A stretch of DNA of 64,000 nt from an uncultured Parabacteroides sp. (GTDB lineage Bacteria; Bacteroidota; Bacteroidia; Bacteroidales; Tannerellaceae): the NCBI GenBank assembly GCA_910577325.1, contig CAJTMR010000010.1, forward strand, positions 1 through 64,000, written 5' to 3'. Positions 16,478 to 25,822 of the stretch are shown piece by piece (the first letter of the stretch is position 1; every line of letters starts with the position of its first letter). The notes below the pieces were generated by a model. The model saw only the letters and a program-made list of their open reading frames with translations. It was not told the DNA's origin and made no database searches. Position numbers and translations under genes: made by a program.

Positions 16478-18667
16478 ATGTCAATCTCACGCTTCAATGC
16501 AGTGGAGAAAGCATCCAACCGAAAGGCAGTGGAAGCCATTACTCCCAATCAGAAAGTATCCGAATATTACGGTGAGAACGTCTTCAACCGGAAGGCAATG
16601 CAAAAGTACCTCTCCAAGGAAACCTACAAAGCCCTGACCCATGCCATCGACAACGGAACCCCTATCGACCGCGAAATAGCCAATCATGTGGCTGCCGGCA
16701 TGCGCATGTGGGCACTGGAAAAAGGAGTCACACATTACACACACTGGTTCCAGCCTCTTACCGACGGGACAGCCGAAAAGCACGACGCATTCGTCGAACA
16801 TGACGGCGGCGGCGGCATGATCGAAGAATTCAGCGGCAAGCTGCTCGCACAACAAGAACCGGACGCTTCCAGCTTCCCTAACGGCGGATTGCGCAACACG
16901 TTCGAAGCCCGCGGCTATTCGGCCTGGGACCCCTCCTCACCTGCATTTATCGTAGACGACACCTTGTGTATCCCGACCGTATTCATTGCCTATACCGGTG
17001 AAGCGCTGGACTACAAGACTCCGCTGATCCGTTCCATCGAAGCACTGAACAAGGCCGCCAAAGATGTCTGCAATTATTTCAATGAAGATGTCAATAAAGT
17101 CATCACCTATTTAGGTTGGGAACAGGAGTATTTCCTGGTAGACGAAGACCTCTATTCCGCCCGTCCCGACCTGTCGCTGACGGAACGTACCCTCTTAGGG
17201 CACGAAAGCGCGAAGAACCAGCAATTGGACGACCACTATTTCGGCGCCATTCCCTCCCGTGTACAGGAGTTTATGAAAGACTTGGAAACAGAATGCTACA
17301 AGTTAGGCATCCCGGTCAAGACACGCCATAACGAGGTCGCCCCGAACCAGTTCGAGCTGGCGCCTATTTATGAGGAATGCAATCTGGCCAACGACCATAA
17401 CCAGTTGTTGATGTCGGTGATGAAACGCGTCTCCCGCCGCCACAATTTCCGCGTGCTGCTCCACGAAAAGCCTTTTATGGGTGTGAACGGCTCCGGCAAG
17501 CATTGCAACTGGTCGATGGGAACCGATACGGGCATCAACCTCTTCTCGCCAGGAAAAGACCGGGAAGACAACCTGCGTTTCATTACATTCGTGGTCAACT
17601 CGCTTATGGCCGTTTATAAATACAACGCCTTGTTGAAAGCCAGCATCGCTTCAGCAACCAACGCACACCGCCTGGGCGCCAATGAAGCGCCTCCCGCCAT
17701 CATCTCTTCCTTTTTAGGGACACAGATCACCGAAATCCTGGACAAGTTCGAGAACTGTTCCATCGAAGACGCTATCGAGGTGGACGACAAGAAACGCCTA
17801 CACCTCGGCTTCGGGCAGATTCCTGAACTGTTGTTAGACAATACGGACCGTAACCGTACCTCTCCTTTTGCTTTCACCGGCAACCGTTTCGAGTTCCGTG
17901 CATTGGGATCGTCGGCCAACTGCGGTTCAGCGATGTTGGCATTGAACTCTGCCGTAGCCTACCAGCTCCGCCAGTTCAAACAGGATGTCGAAGCCTTGCG
18001 TGCCGAAGGCAAGAGCAAGGAGGCCGCCATCTTCGAGGTGCTGAAAGCCTATATCAAGGAATCCAAACCGATCCGTTTCGACGGGAACGGTTACGGCGAC
18101 GAATGGAAGGAAGAAGCTGCCCGCCGCGGCCTGGATTGCGAAAACAGCGTTCCGTTGCAATACGATGCTTACCTGAAACCGGAAGTCATCCGTATGTTTG
18201 AAGAGACCGGTGTTTTAAGCCAAAAGGAACTGGAAGCCCGCAATGAGGTCAAATGGGAAATGTATATCAAAAAGGTACAGATCGAAGCCCGTGTCCTCGG
18301 CGACTTGTCGATGAACCATATCATTCCTGTCGTCCTCCACTACCAGTCCCTGTTGCTCAGCAACATCATGAAGCTGAAAGAGACTTTTGATAAAGAAGAA
18401 TATGATGACCTCTCGACAGAACCACGCCGCTTGGTGCGTAACATTTCCCGACATGTCAATGCCGTAACCCGGATGACAGACGAAATGGTGGAAGCCCGTA
18501 AGAAAGCAAACCGGATCGCAGATCTGCGTGGCAAGGCGATCGCTTACCATGATACCGTCGCTCCCTACCTGGATGAGATCCGTAACCATATCGACGAACT
18601 GGAACTGATGGTCGACAACCAGATGTGGCCGTTGCCGAAATATAGGGAACTCTTGTTCATCCGTTAA
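16478..18667 (+). CDS. glnN: glutamine synthetase type III
   Basis: This 729-residue GSIII enzyme makes glutamine from glutamate, ammonia and ATP. It is the large oligomeric glutamine synthetase typical of Bacteroidetes. It carries the N-terminal GSIII domain with GMRMWALEKGVTHYTHWFQP, the catalytic segments GWEQEYFLVDE and HNEVAPNQFELAP, the ATP-binding GVNGSGKHCNWSMG and the NRTSPFAFTGNRFEFRALGSS region. The frame opens at 16415, but the ATG at 16478 (MSISRFNAVEKAS) is chosen because a perfect -7 promoter box lies in the extra region. A strong terminator follows. It is divergent from the sigma factor, with the candidate invertible segment between them, so inversion might add a promoter to glnN. 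Confidence 0.95.
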   Translation: MSISRFNAVEKASNRKAVEAITPNQKVSEYYGENVFNRKAMQKYLSKETYKALTHAIDNGTPIDREIANHVAAGMRMWALEKGVTHYTHWFQPLTDGTAEKHDAFVEHDGGGGMIEEFSGKLLAQQEPDASSFPNGGLRNTFEARGYSAWDPSSPAFIVDDTLCIPTVFIAYTGEALDYKTPLIRSIEALNKAAKDVCNYFNEDVNKVITYLGWEQEYFLVDEDLYSARPDLSLTERTLLGHESAKNQQLDDHYFGAIPSRVQEFMKDLETECYKLGIPVKTRHNEVAPNQFELAPIYEECNLANDHNQLLMSVMKRVSRRHNFRVLLHEKPFMGVNGSGKHCNWSMGTDTGINLFSPGKDREDNLRFITFVVNSLMAVYKYNALLKASIASATNAHRLGANEAPPAIISSFLGTQITEILDKFENCSIEDAIEVDDKKRLHLGFGQIPELLLDNTDRNRTSPFAFTGNRFEFRALGSSANCGSAMLALNSAVAYQLRQFKQDVEALRAEGKSKEAAIFEVLKAYIKESKPIRFDGNGYGDEWKEEAARRGLDCENSVPLQYDAYLKPEVIRMFEETGVLSQKELEARNEVKWEMYIKKVQIEARVLGDLSMNHIIPVVLHYQSLLLSNIMKLKETFDKEEYDDLSTEPRRLVRNISRHVNAVTRMTDEMVEARKKANRIADLRGKAIAYHDTVAPYLDEIRNHIDELELMVDNQMWPLPKYRELLFIR

Positions 18668-18695
18668 TTTAGATTGATCTTTTAATTATTATATA

Positions 18696-18739
18696 AGTAT
18701 GAATAGTTCGTATCTACGAATTATTCATACTTTTGTTTT
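18696..18739 (+). terminator. rho-independent terminator of glnN
   Basis: AGTATGAATA-GTTCG pairs with CGAAT-TATTCATACT around a short loop and is followed by a T-run, 28 bp after the glnN stop. Confidence 0.9.
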
Positions 18740-18764
18740 TATAATCACTTAAATCTACGTGAAT

Positions 18765-19949
18765 ATGAAAACAAAAGCATTCCTTCCCGCTATCGTTTTC
18801 CTTCTGGCAAGCCTTGCAAGTTGTAATTCCTCCGCTCCGAAATCGTTGGTAACTGACGACGGCAGTGTCAGGATAATCGAAAACCCGGACGGCCCGCTTT
18901 ACATCTGCGAACTGAAAGCGGCAGGCGATACGATCGATATCCCACTTAGCGAACTGGTCGAAGATTGCCGGATCGTGCGTTTTGAAACTTCCGACGAGGC
19001 CCTATTCAAGGCCTGGTGGATCGAGGTGAGCGATAACTACATTTGCGTACGGCAGCAATCCAACGTGGTCAAGCTATACGACAAGGACGGAAAATTCCTC
19101 TGCAATATAGGTGCGATGGGAAACGGACCGGGCGAGTATCCGGTGACTATCTACGACGAGGTTATCGACGAACGGGACGGCCATATATTCCTCTCCCTCT
19201 TTTATGGGAAGAAAATCATGATGTACGGCCTTGACGGGAAATGGATAAAAGATATCAATCTGCCCGGACAAATCAACAAACCGAAAATCGAGGTCAATGC
19301 CGACGGTACGCTCTCGGTCGTACACATGCCTTTTGAAGAAGGGGCGCCGATCGCTTTCCGGATGGATACGGAAGGGAACATCCTATCACAAATACCGGCA
19401 CTCGACTATATGTTGGCAGGAAATTTCGATGGTGAGATATTTTCCTACCGGAATACCGGGACATTCGACTTCTTTTATACCGGCATCGACACGACTTTCA
19501 CATACGATACGGAAGCAAACAAGCTGGTCCCCCGTTTCACGATGAACTTCCCCGGTTTTGCCCAAAAACCTATCCATGTCTACACGGAACTGCCCCATCA
19601 TGTCCTCGTAAGCTACTACTCTTTTGATAAAGGTCGTTTCACTCCCGGAGGAAATATATGGGTAGACAAGAAGAAAATGTCGTCTTCCCAATTCCGCCTG
19701 GTCAACGATTTCTACGGGAATCTCCCGATTCCCAATCCGAACAACCGTTTCAACAAAGGCAGATTCATTTTCAATGTCGAACCGGCTGCACTTCAGGAAA
19801 TGATCGAAGCCCATCTCGCCTCCGGCAAATGTCCTCCCGAAGCGAAAGCCCAACTGAAAGAATTGGCCACTACACTCCATGAGAACGACAATAATCTGAT
19901 GTTTGTAGGAAAGCTGAAATCATTTACGGCACGCGGAGTACTCCCCTGA
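18765..19949 (+). CDS. 6-bladed beta-propeller lipoprotein (DUF4934-like), altered 3' end
   Basis: This is a roughly 394-residue lipoprotein. The signal peptide ends in the lipobox LASLASC (Cys at about 20). Repeats of the 6-bladed beta-propeller family follow, such as VVKLYDKDGKFLCNIGAMGNGPGEY and FLSLFYGKKIMMYGLDGKWI. The family is common beside SusC/D loci in Bacteroidetes and its role is unknown. The ATG at 18765 is preferred over the GTG two codons earlier. The last nine residues (SFTARGVLP) are encoded by the start of a 181-bp segment duplicated at 25823-26003, so the natural C-terminus has probably been replaced, although only a few residues may be missing. Confidence 0.8.
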   Translation: MKTKAFLPAIVFLLASLASCNSSAPKSLVTDDGSVRIIENPDGPLYICELKAAGDTIDIPLSELVEDCRIVRFETSDEALFKAWWIEVSDNYICVRQQSNVVKLYDKDGKFLCNIGAMGNGPGEYPVTIYDEVIDERDGHIFLSLFYGKKIMMYGLDGKWIKDINLPGQINKPKIEVNADGTLSVVHMPFEEGAPIAFRMDTEGNILSQIPALDYMLAGNFDGEIFSYRNTGTFDFFYTGIDTTFTYDTEANKLVPRFTMNFPGFAQKPIHVYTELPHHVLVSYYSFDKGRFTPGGNIWVDKKKMSSSQFRLVNDFYGNLPIPNPNNRFNKGRFIFNVEPAALQEMIEAHLASGKCPPEAKAQLKELATTLHENDNNLMFVGKLKSFTARGVLP

Positions 19950-20095
19950 CCTTTCCCAAAAATTCTCAGATCGCGTACGGAAAAATTTTCCGAAACCGTA
20001 TATTCCTTGTTTTGCAACTTGATATACAGGGCTTTGAACGGTTCTTCAAATTCTATATAATCATGAGGAGTATCCGTTTTCTTTGTACCATAATC
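19915..20095. repeat. 181-bp duplication, copy 1
   Basis: This segment is identical to 25823-26003 except for one base (A/G at 19937), in the same orientation. In copy 2 it is minus-strand coding sequence of a discoidin-like domain. Here it is out of context, fused to the 3' end of the propeller gene on one side and to an IS4-type transposase fragment on the other. The near identity implies a recent event. Confidence 0.92.
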
Positions 20096-20281
20096 ACTTA
20101 TTGTCTTGTGGCTATAGTGCAGCACGATATGAGACTGGAGCGGAGCATCTACGAAGTCCTTCAGATTCTCGGTATCTCGCTTACGGACAAGACCAATCTG
20201 CGGGATCTCTTCGACAAACCGAATTTCAAAAATGTCAATATTCTCTTTGATTCAAGTGAACCAAATTTATTTAATTTTTAA
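20091..20281 (+). pseudogene. IS4-family transposase, C-terminal fragment
   Basis: The plus frame from about 20091 reads ITYCLVAIVQHDMRLERSIY, then EVLQILGISLTDKTNLRDLF. This is the usual C-terminus of IS4-type (DDE_Tnp_1) transposases of Bacteroidales, whose end reads roughly YLLVAIVKK...L..SLYEILQILS.SLFEKTPL..LF. Nothing of the catalytic part remains. It begins exactly where the 181-bp duplication stops, pointing to an IS-associated rearrangement. Confidence 0.65.
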
Positions 20282-20308
20282 CCCGTCCATTTTCCAATTG
20301 CCCTCCTT

Positions 20309-20335
20309 TAACAAAGTTCTCTTAGAACTCAGGTA
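20309..20335. repeat. inverted repeat, left arm of candidate invertible segment B (27 bp)
   Basis: It pairs with 20596-20622 with 26 of 27 positions complementary. The arm contains AGTTCT-CTT-AGAACT, itself a small palindrome, as expected for a tyrosine-recombinase core. It matches AGTTCT-N6-ACT-N2-GGTA. Confidence 0.9.
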
Positions 20336-20424
20336 AAACAGAGGTAAGAAATATTTAAAAGAATATTTTTACCCGTTTTAAATAAATCTTGCTTATCGAA
20401 ACTTATAATTTGTTATTTTGGTTG

Positions 20425-20432
20425 CAAATATA
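20425..20432 (-). promoter_or_regulatory. -7 box inside segment B, facing away from SusC
   Basis: On the minus strand TATATTTG matches TAnnTTTG exactly. It is the only exact match inside the segment, so the orientation in this assembly may be OFF for the downstream SusC. After inversion it would sit near 20499-20506 on the plus strand and give a leader of roughly 160 nt. A TATG stands at the -33 position, a partial match. Confidence 0.45.
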
Positions 20433-20595
20433 AAAAATATATTCAATATGGCATATTGGTAAGAAAAAAAACTTTTATAGTAGTACAAAATATCATTTTG
20501 TTACAAATGCATTCGTTGTTGTATGTATTTTTTTATCGTTCTTGTTGCTATGATATTTCACTCTTTTTATATACATGATTTGTTATATGATTTAA

Positions 20596-20622
20596 TACCT
20601 GAGTTCTAAGAGAACTATGTTA
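20596..20622. repeat. inverted repeat, right arm of candidate invertible segment B (27 bp)
   Basis: This is the partner of 20309-20335; the arms enclose 260 bp of very AT-rich sequence. It lies 51 bp upstream of the SusC start codon. Confidence 0.9.
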
Positions 20623-20673
20623 CTTATAATAGAAGTACGAATTCATTATATATTAATTTAATACAAAGTGTCT

Positions 20674-23600
20674 ATGAAACGAGTAATCATTCTTATGTTG
20701 TGTTTGGTAACAAGCATGAACATAGTATTGGCTCAGAACCGCAAAATTACCGGAACGGTTGTTTCCGCGGAAGACAATGAACCAGTAATCGGGGCGGCAG
20801 TAGTCGTAAGAGGAACCCAAATCGGTATCGTAACCGATGTGGACGGAGTTTTCAAATTGGAAGTGCCTTCTTCCGCCAAAACGTTGATTATTTCCTATTT
20901 GGGAATGAAGACGCAGGAAGTGACGATAAAAGACGGATTGAAAATCATCCTCGAATCCGATTCTCAAAGCTTGGACGAAGTGGTGGTAACCGCTATGGGA
21001 TTGAACCGAGAGAAAAAGTCATTGGGATATGCGATTCAGGAAGTAAAATCGGATGAGTTGACGAAAGCGGGAAGCGCATCCATTACAAGTTCATTGAGCG
21101 GAAAAGTTGCAGGGGTACAAGTAAACCAGTTCGGCGGATCAGTCGGTGCATCTTCCCGTATTTCCGTACGCGGTAATTCTTCTTTAAGTTCAGACCAACA
21201 GCCGCTGATCGTTGTAGACGGTGTACCTATCGCAAATGACACACAACGTTCGGGCGACAATGCCTATAACGGTGTAGACTATGGTTCAGGCTTAAACGAT
21301 ATCAACCCTGAAGACATAGAATCTATCTCCGTGTTGAAAGGTGGTTCGGCGGCCTTGTACGGTATGCGTGCCGGTAATGGGGTAATCCTAATTACAACCA
21401 AGTCTGGAAAAAATTCAAACGGTGTGACAATTTCCTATGACATGAATATTACAATGGATCGGGTAGCCAATCTTCCCAAATTCCAAAATTCGTATGGCCA
21501 GGGATTATACGGTGAAGAATACTATTGGAAATATGGAGAACATTCCGACTTGAGCTATCAGGATTATGCTGTCAAATATGGTTATGACTATAATACGGGA
21601 GTAGGCCAAGAAGATATGTCTTGGGGACCTCGTTTGGATGCAGGACTAAAAATCAGCCAGTTCGATAGCAACGGAGAATATGTGGACTGGGTTTCACGAC
21701 CGAACAACGTGAAAGATTTCTTCCAGACCGGATTAACCATGAACCACGTTGTGTCCATACAAGCAAAAGGAGAAAAAGCAACTACGCGTGCTTCGCTTTC
21801 CTATCGTGACCAAAAAGGTACAATCCCCAACACAGACCAAAAGAAATATTCAGGTCAAGTGAATACGGAAATGAAACTGAATAAATACATCACGTTCAAT
21901 CTCTCAGCCAATTATACCCGTACCGAAAGCGACAACTTGGTCGGCCAAGGTTATGGAAGTAACAACCCGGTCGTTTCATTGGCAACATGGGCTGGTCGCC
22001 AGGTTAACATGAAATCACTGAAAGAAAACTGGGATCAGAAAGATGCTTCCGGCAATTACACCTATTACAACTGGATCGACCAATGGCACATGAACCCTTA
22101 TTTTACGGTGAATGAAAACACCAACAGCTACCAACGCGACCGTATTTTTGCCAAATCATCATTGTTCTATCAACCGTTCGAATGGTTGAAGTTCGAAGGA
22201 CGCATCGGTATGGATTATTACAATGCCAAAACATTCGAACGTCACTACTATGACCGTGGCGACTATCCTGACGGTGCATTTTTCCAACGTAACACGACAA
22301 ATACGGAATTAAATGCAGATATTATCGGTACGATCAATAAGAACTTCGGCGATTTCAATTTGAGCGGAGTTGTAGGTGCCAACTATCGTGACTTGAATTA
22401 CGAAACACATCAACTCGGAGCCAGCGCTTTGACGGTTCGTGGCGTTTATACGTTAGCAAATGCGTCCGGTGCCGTAACAGCCAATATGGACCATAGCCAT
22501 ATCCGGTCAAATTCCGTATATGCCAACGCTTCTTTAGGCTGGAAAAACCAATTATACATGGATGTCAGCGCCCGTAACGACTGGAGTTCCACGATCCGCG
22601 AATCGTTCTTCTATCCCTCTGTCAGCTTAAGCTGGATTCCGACCGCTTCATTCGAGAACCTGCAAAACGACGTTTTGACTTTCTGGAAACTGCGTGGAGG
22701 TATCGCACAAATCGGTTCGGCGACCTCAGCTTACCGCAACAGCTATTATTACTATGCGGAGAGCAACTCTTTCAATGGTGTGTCGCAGATGTACAAGAGT
22801 TTCGGTTATCCCAATTACAATTTGAAACCGGAAAGCATTACGACTTGGGAAATCGGTACGGAAGTCGGCCTGTTTGACGACCGTTTGCATTTTGACTTGG
22901 CCTACTATCAGAAGCAGACCAAAGATCAGATATTATCGGTTTCGACTTCTAACGTAGTCGGTTTCGGGTCCATGCTGGTCAACGCCGGCCGGATCGACAA
23001 CAAAGGTGTCGAACTTCAGATAAGAGGCGACATCATCCGTAGCCAAAAAGACGGATTCACTTGGAGTTCCACATTGAATTTTGCCAAAGACAAGAGTAAG
23101 GTCGTAGAGTTATATAATGATCCAGAAACCGGAAAACCGCTGTTAGATACCTATGGATTAGGTTGGACCTGGGGGATTGCGACCCAAGCGAAAGTCGGCG
23201 AGAAATGGGGTGCGTTGGTCGGCGAAGGTTTCAAGCGTATAAGTCAGGACGACGTGGAAGCCGGAAAGGCTACGGCAGACCAAATCGGTGCGATCAAGTT
23301 GCTTTCAAACGGAGCTTTGGACAAGGACGCCTCCAAAGTGATAGGTAACGTGACTCCTGATTTCATGATGGGATGGCGCCATGATTTCACATACAAGAAC
23401 TTCGGATTCGGTTTCCTGATCGACCTGCGCATTGGCGGCGATATCTGGTCGCAGACAATGGCACATTCCTATCAGACAGGTGTAGCTAAAGTAACAGCAG
23501 ACAACGGCATCCGTGAACGGCCTATCGTCGCCGGCAAGGATGTTTTGACAAACGAACGTTTCGTTACGCCGGATGCGAACGGACATTATGTGGCAAATAC

Positions 23601-23925
23601 GATCGAAACCGATGCTTTTTCTTGGTTTAACGGAAATAATGTAGGTGAAATGTATGTTTTCGACGGTTCATTCTTGAAATTGCGTGAAGCCTACATCTCG
23701 TATAACGTTCCAAAAGCAATCCTGAACAAGACGAAATATTTCAATCGTGCGACAATATCCTTGATTGGAACGAACTTGGCTTTGCTTTGGGTACACTCTT
23801 CCAATACGTTACGTATCGACCCGGAATCGGGTGGTGTGGCAAGCGATAGTCGCGGTGTCGGTTTGGAACAAGCCTCTACTCCGGGTTCACGCAGTTTCGG
23901 TCTTAAGTTAGGTTTGACATTTTAA
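20674..23925 (+). CDS. SusC/RagA TonB-dependent transporter without STN domain
   Basis: This is a 1083-residue outer-membrane importer. A signal peptide (about 1-20, ending VLAQ) is followed directly by a carboxypeptidase-D-like domain (about 22-95), LDEVVVTAMG as the TonB-box region, a plug with QPLIVVDGVPI and the barrel ending GLKLGLTF. The STN domain seen in the other three SusC proteins of this window is absent, so it is unlikely to signal through a FecR/sigma pair. Control by the invertible segment just upstream would fit. The ATG at 20674 is preferred over a GTG at 20668. It pairs with the SusD gene 18 bp downstream. Substrate unknown. Confidence 0.94.
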   Translation: MKRVIILMLCLVTSMNIVLAQNRKITGTVVSAEDNEPVIGAAVVVRGTQIGIVTDVDGVFKLEVPSSAKTLIISYLGMKTQEVTIKDGLKIILESDSQSLDEVVVTAMGLNREKKSLGYAIQEVKSDELTKAGSASITSSLSGKVAGVQVNQFGGSVGASSRISVRGNSSLSSDQQPLIVVDGVPIANDTQRSGDNAYNGVDYGSGLNDINPEDIESISVLKGGSAALYGMRAGNGVILITTKSGKNSNGVTISYDMNITMDRVANLPKFQNSYGQGLYGEEYYWKYGEHSDLSYQDYAVKYGYDYNTGVGQEDMSWGPRLDAGLKISQFDSNGEYVDWVSRPNNVKDFFQTGLTMNHVVSIQAKGEKATTRASLSYRDQKGTIPNTDQKKYSGQVNTEMKLNKYITFNLSANYTRTESDNLVGQGYGSNNPVVSLATWAGRQVNMKSLKENWDQKDASGNYTYYNWIDQWHMNPYFTVNENTNSYQRDRIFAKSSLFYQPFEWLKFEGRIGMDYYNAKTFERHYYDRGDYPDGAFFQRNTTNTELNADIIGTINKNFGDFNLSGVVGANYRDLNYETHQLGASALTVRGVYTLANASGAVTANMDHSHIRSNSVYANASLGWKNQLYMDVSARNDWSSTIRESFFYPSVSLSWIPTASFENLQNDVLTFWKLRGGIAQIGSATSAYRNSYYYYAESNSFNGVSQMYKSFGYPNYNLKPESITTWEIGTEVGLFDDRLHFDLAYYQKQTKDQILSVSTSNVVGFGSMLVNAGRIDNKGVELQIRGDIIRSQKDGFTWSSTLNFAKDKSKVVELYNDPETGKPLLDTYGLGWTWGIATQAKVGEKWGALVGEGFKRISQDDVEAGKATADQIGAIKLLSNGALDKDASKVIGNVTPDFMMGWRHDFTYKNFGFGFLIDLRIGGDIWSQTMAHSYQTGVAKVTADNGIRERPIVAGKDVLTNERFVTPDANGHYVANTIETDAFSWFNGNNVGEMYVFDGSFLKLREAYISYNVPKAILNKTKYFNRATISLIGTNLALLWVHSSNTLRIDPESGGVASDSRGVGLEQASTPGSRSFGLKLGLTF

Positions 23926-23943
23926 CCAATAAATTATCAAATT

Positions 23944-25443
23944 ATGAGCAATAAATATAAAATTTGGGCAGTCTCGCTTGCTACGATGGTTGCTACAGGA
24001 TGTACAGGATCCTTTGAAGAAATAAATACCGATCCGGACGCATATAGCAAAGTGCCATACACGAATATGTTGGCTAATGTATTGCGCAGGACAGCCGACC
24101 AATATGGTGGCGACTTGGATATCGCACAATGGGCCGGTTATGTATCGGAAGTCCAATATCTGAACAATTACGGAGGCTACATTCCTTCCAACAATACTTA
24201 TGGGAACCGTTGGTATCAGACCTACTGGGGACATACGCAATTGCAGGATATTCTTGACCAGACAGAAGCTGAACCGGATGGCAACAAGAACATGCGGAAT
24301 GTTTGCACAGTCATGCAGAACTATCTGATTCTGATGTGTACGGACTGTTTCGGAGATATTCCGTATTCCCAAGCCTTTAAAGGAGCACCGGAAGCCGGAG
24401 GTATCTTGAAAGCATCCTATGATGCGCAGTCGGATATCTATCCGCAAATATTATCCAACCTGAAATCCGTGGCTGACAGTTGGGCTGAAGGTTTAGGTAG
24501 CGATGCTTTGGGCGAAGGCGATTTTCTGTATAAAGGAAATGTGGATAAATGGCAAAAGTTCTGTAACTCCCTACGTTTACGTGTTGCCATGCGTATATCC
24601 GGCGTATATCCGGCATCCCAAGGGATTATAGAAGAAATCCTTTCGAATCCGGCTCGATACCCGTATATCACCGAATGCGAAGACAATGCTTATTTCTGGT
24701 GGCAAGGTTCAGGTGATTATTTCGAACGCTATTACAACAATTTCAGAACACGCGATGACGACGGTATGGCCGAAATCTTTATCGACCATCTGAAAATGAT
24801 GGAAGATCCCCGTTTGGCTGTCGTGGCAAAACCGGCAAAGAACGACGGTGAATACAGAGGATTCGAAAACGGTGCAGCTGCCGCTCCTGCATCAATCCAC
24901 GACATATCCCGTATCGGAGTCAAATATCGTGAAGACCCAGCCGGCTTCTCTCCTTTCTACCGGGCATGCGAAAACTATTTCATCATGGCGGAAGCAGCCC
25001 TGAACGGTTGGAATGTTCCGATGAGCGCGGAAGAAGCGTATGAACAAGGCGTACGCCTTTCTATGGAAGACAACGATCTGGATGCCACTACCGCAGATGC
25101 TTATTTGGCAGGAAAAGGCAAATGGAACGGAACAAAAGACCGTTTGTATTTCGAATGGTGGGTCGCTTTGTTCAAGCAGAACATCGAGGCTTGGTCATTG
25201 TATCGCCGAACCGGCTATCCGACTTATATTCATACGGCCAAGGCGGCTGACGGAGTCACTCCGCAATATCCGGGTGCCCGTTCGACCTATAAAGGCATAC
25301 ACAACGACGTTCCGTTCCGCTTCCCATATCCCCAGAACGAATATTTATATAACGAAGCCAACGTCACTGCTGCCGCCCAAGGTATCCAAGACTATGTCTG
25401 GGGTAAACAGATGTGGTGGGACAAGCGTACCGGCGTGAAATAA
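23944..25443 (+). CDS. SusD/RagB-family lipoprotein (SusD-like_2 type)
   Basis: This is a 499-residue surface lipoprotein partner of the preceding SusC. The lipobox MVATGC puts the lipidated Cys at residue 20, followed by TGSFEEINTDPDAYSKVPY, a start typical of the SusD-like_2 group. Helical repeats include MQNYLILMCTDCFGDIPYSQAFKG, and the C-terminus has the NIEAWSLYRRTGYP and FPYPQNEYLYN motifs of that group. It is followed by a good terminator, so SusC and SusD form a two-gene unit with no linked hydrolase. Members of this group often serve small glycans or peptides, but the ligand here cannot be deduced. Confidence 0.93.
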   Translation: MSNKYKIWAVSLATMVATGCTGSFEEINTDPDAYSKVPYTNMLANVLRRTADQYGGDLDIAQWAGYVSEVQYLNNYGGYIPSNNTYGNRWYQTYWGHTQLQDILDQTEAEPDGNKNMRNVCTVMQNYLILMCTDCFGDIPYSQAFKGAPEAGGILKASYDAQSDIYPQILSNLKSVADSWAEGLGSDALGEGDFLYKGNVDKWQKFCNSLRLRVAMRISGVYPASQGIIEEILSNPARYPYITECEDNAYFWWQGSGDYFERYYNNFRTRDDDGMAEIFIDHLKMMEDPRLAVVAKPAKNDGEYRGFENGAAAAPASIHDISRIGVKYREDPAGFSPFYRACENYFIMAEAALNGWNVPMSAEEAYEQGVRLSMEDNDLDATTADAYLAGKGKWNGTKDRLYFEWWVALFKQNIEAWSLYRRTGYPTYIHTAKAADGVTPQYPGARSTYKGIHNDVPFRFPYPQNEYLYNEANVTAAAQGIQDYVWGKQMWWDKRTGVK

Positions 25444-25515
25444 AACAGACGTAATATCACTATTTTAAGGGTTACACATTCTTAGGAAAGACACACTAAT
25501 TGTAAATCCTCACTC

Positions 25516-25545
25516 AAGATGGCGGCTTGCGAAAGTCGCCATCTT
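25516..25545 (+). terminator. terminator after the second SusD gene
   Basis: AAGATGGCG at 25516-25524 pairs with CGCCATCTT at 25537-25545 around a 12-base loop, 73 bp past the SusD stop. It also faces the debris genes converging from the right. Confidence 0.75.
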
Positions 25546-25549
25546 CTTT

Positions 25550-25584
25550 AGAGCCTGTTTAAATTTTGTTCAGCATTCTTTTGA
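25550..25584. repeat. MITE-like repeat, half copy (copy 2)
   Basis: AGAGCCTGTTTAAATTTTG and the following TTCAGCATTCTTTTGA match one end of the element at 5732-5903 with one change. The other half is missing. Its end supplies the stop codon of the broken gene read from the right, so the element or its remnant truncates that gene. Confidence 0.75.
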
Positions 25585-25822
25585 ACAGACATTATCTGGG
25601 AAGTCCGAGTAATACCGTTCTCATTATAGGTATCTATTGTAAAGTAATAAGCAACCTCTCTATTCAGACTTCCGATTTCCAATGTATTCTCTCCCATCAC
25701 CTGGAAATTATTATACAATTTGTCTCCGGCTATTCCATAGCGGACAATATACCCCTGAGCATCCGGAACAGCCTCCCAACAAAGACGTGCCTTGCACGGG
25801 TCGGCCTCATCCCTTTCCACCG

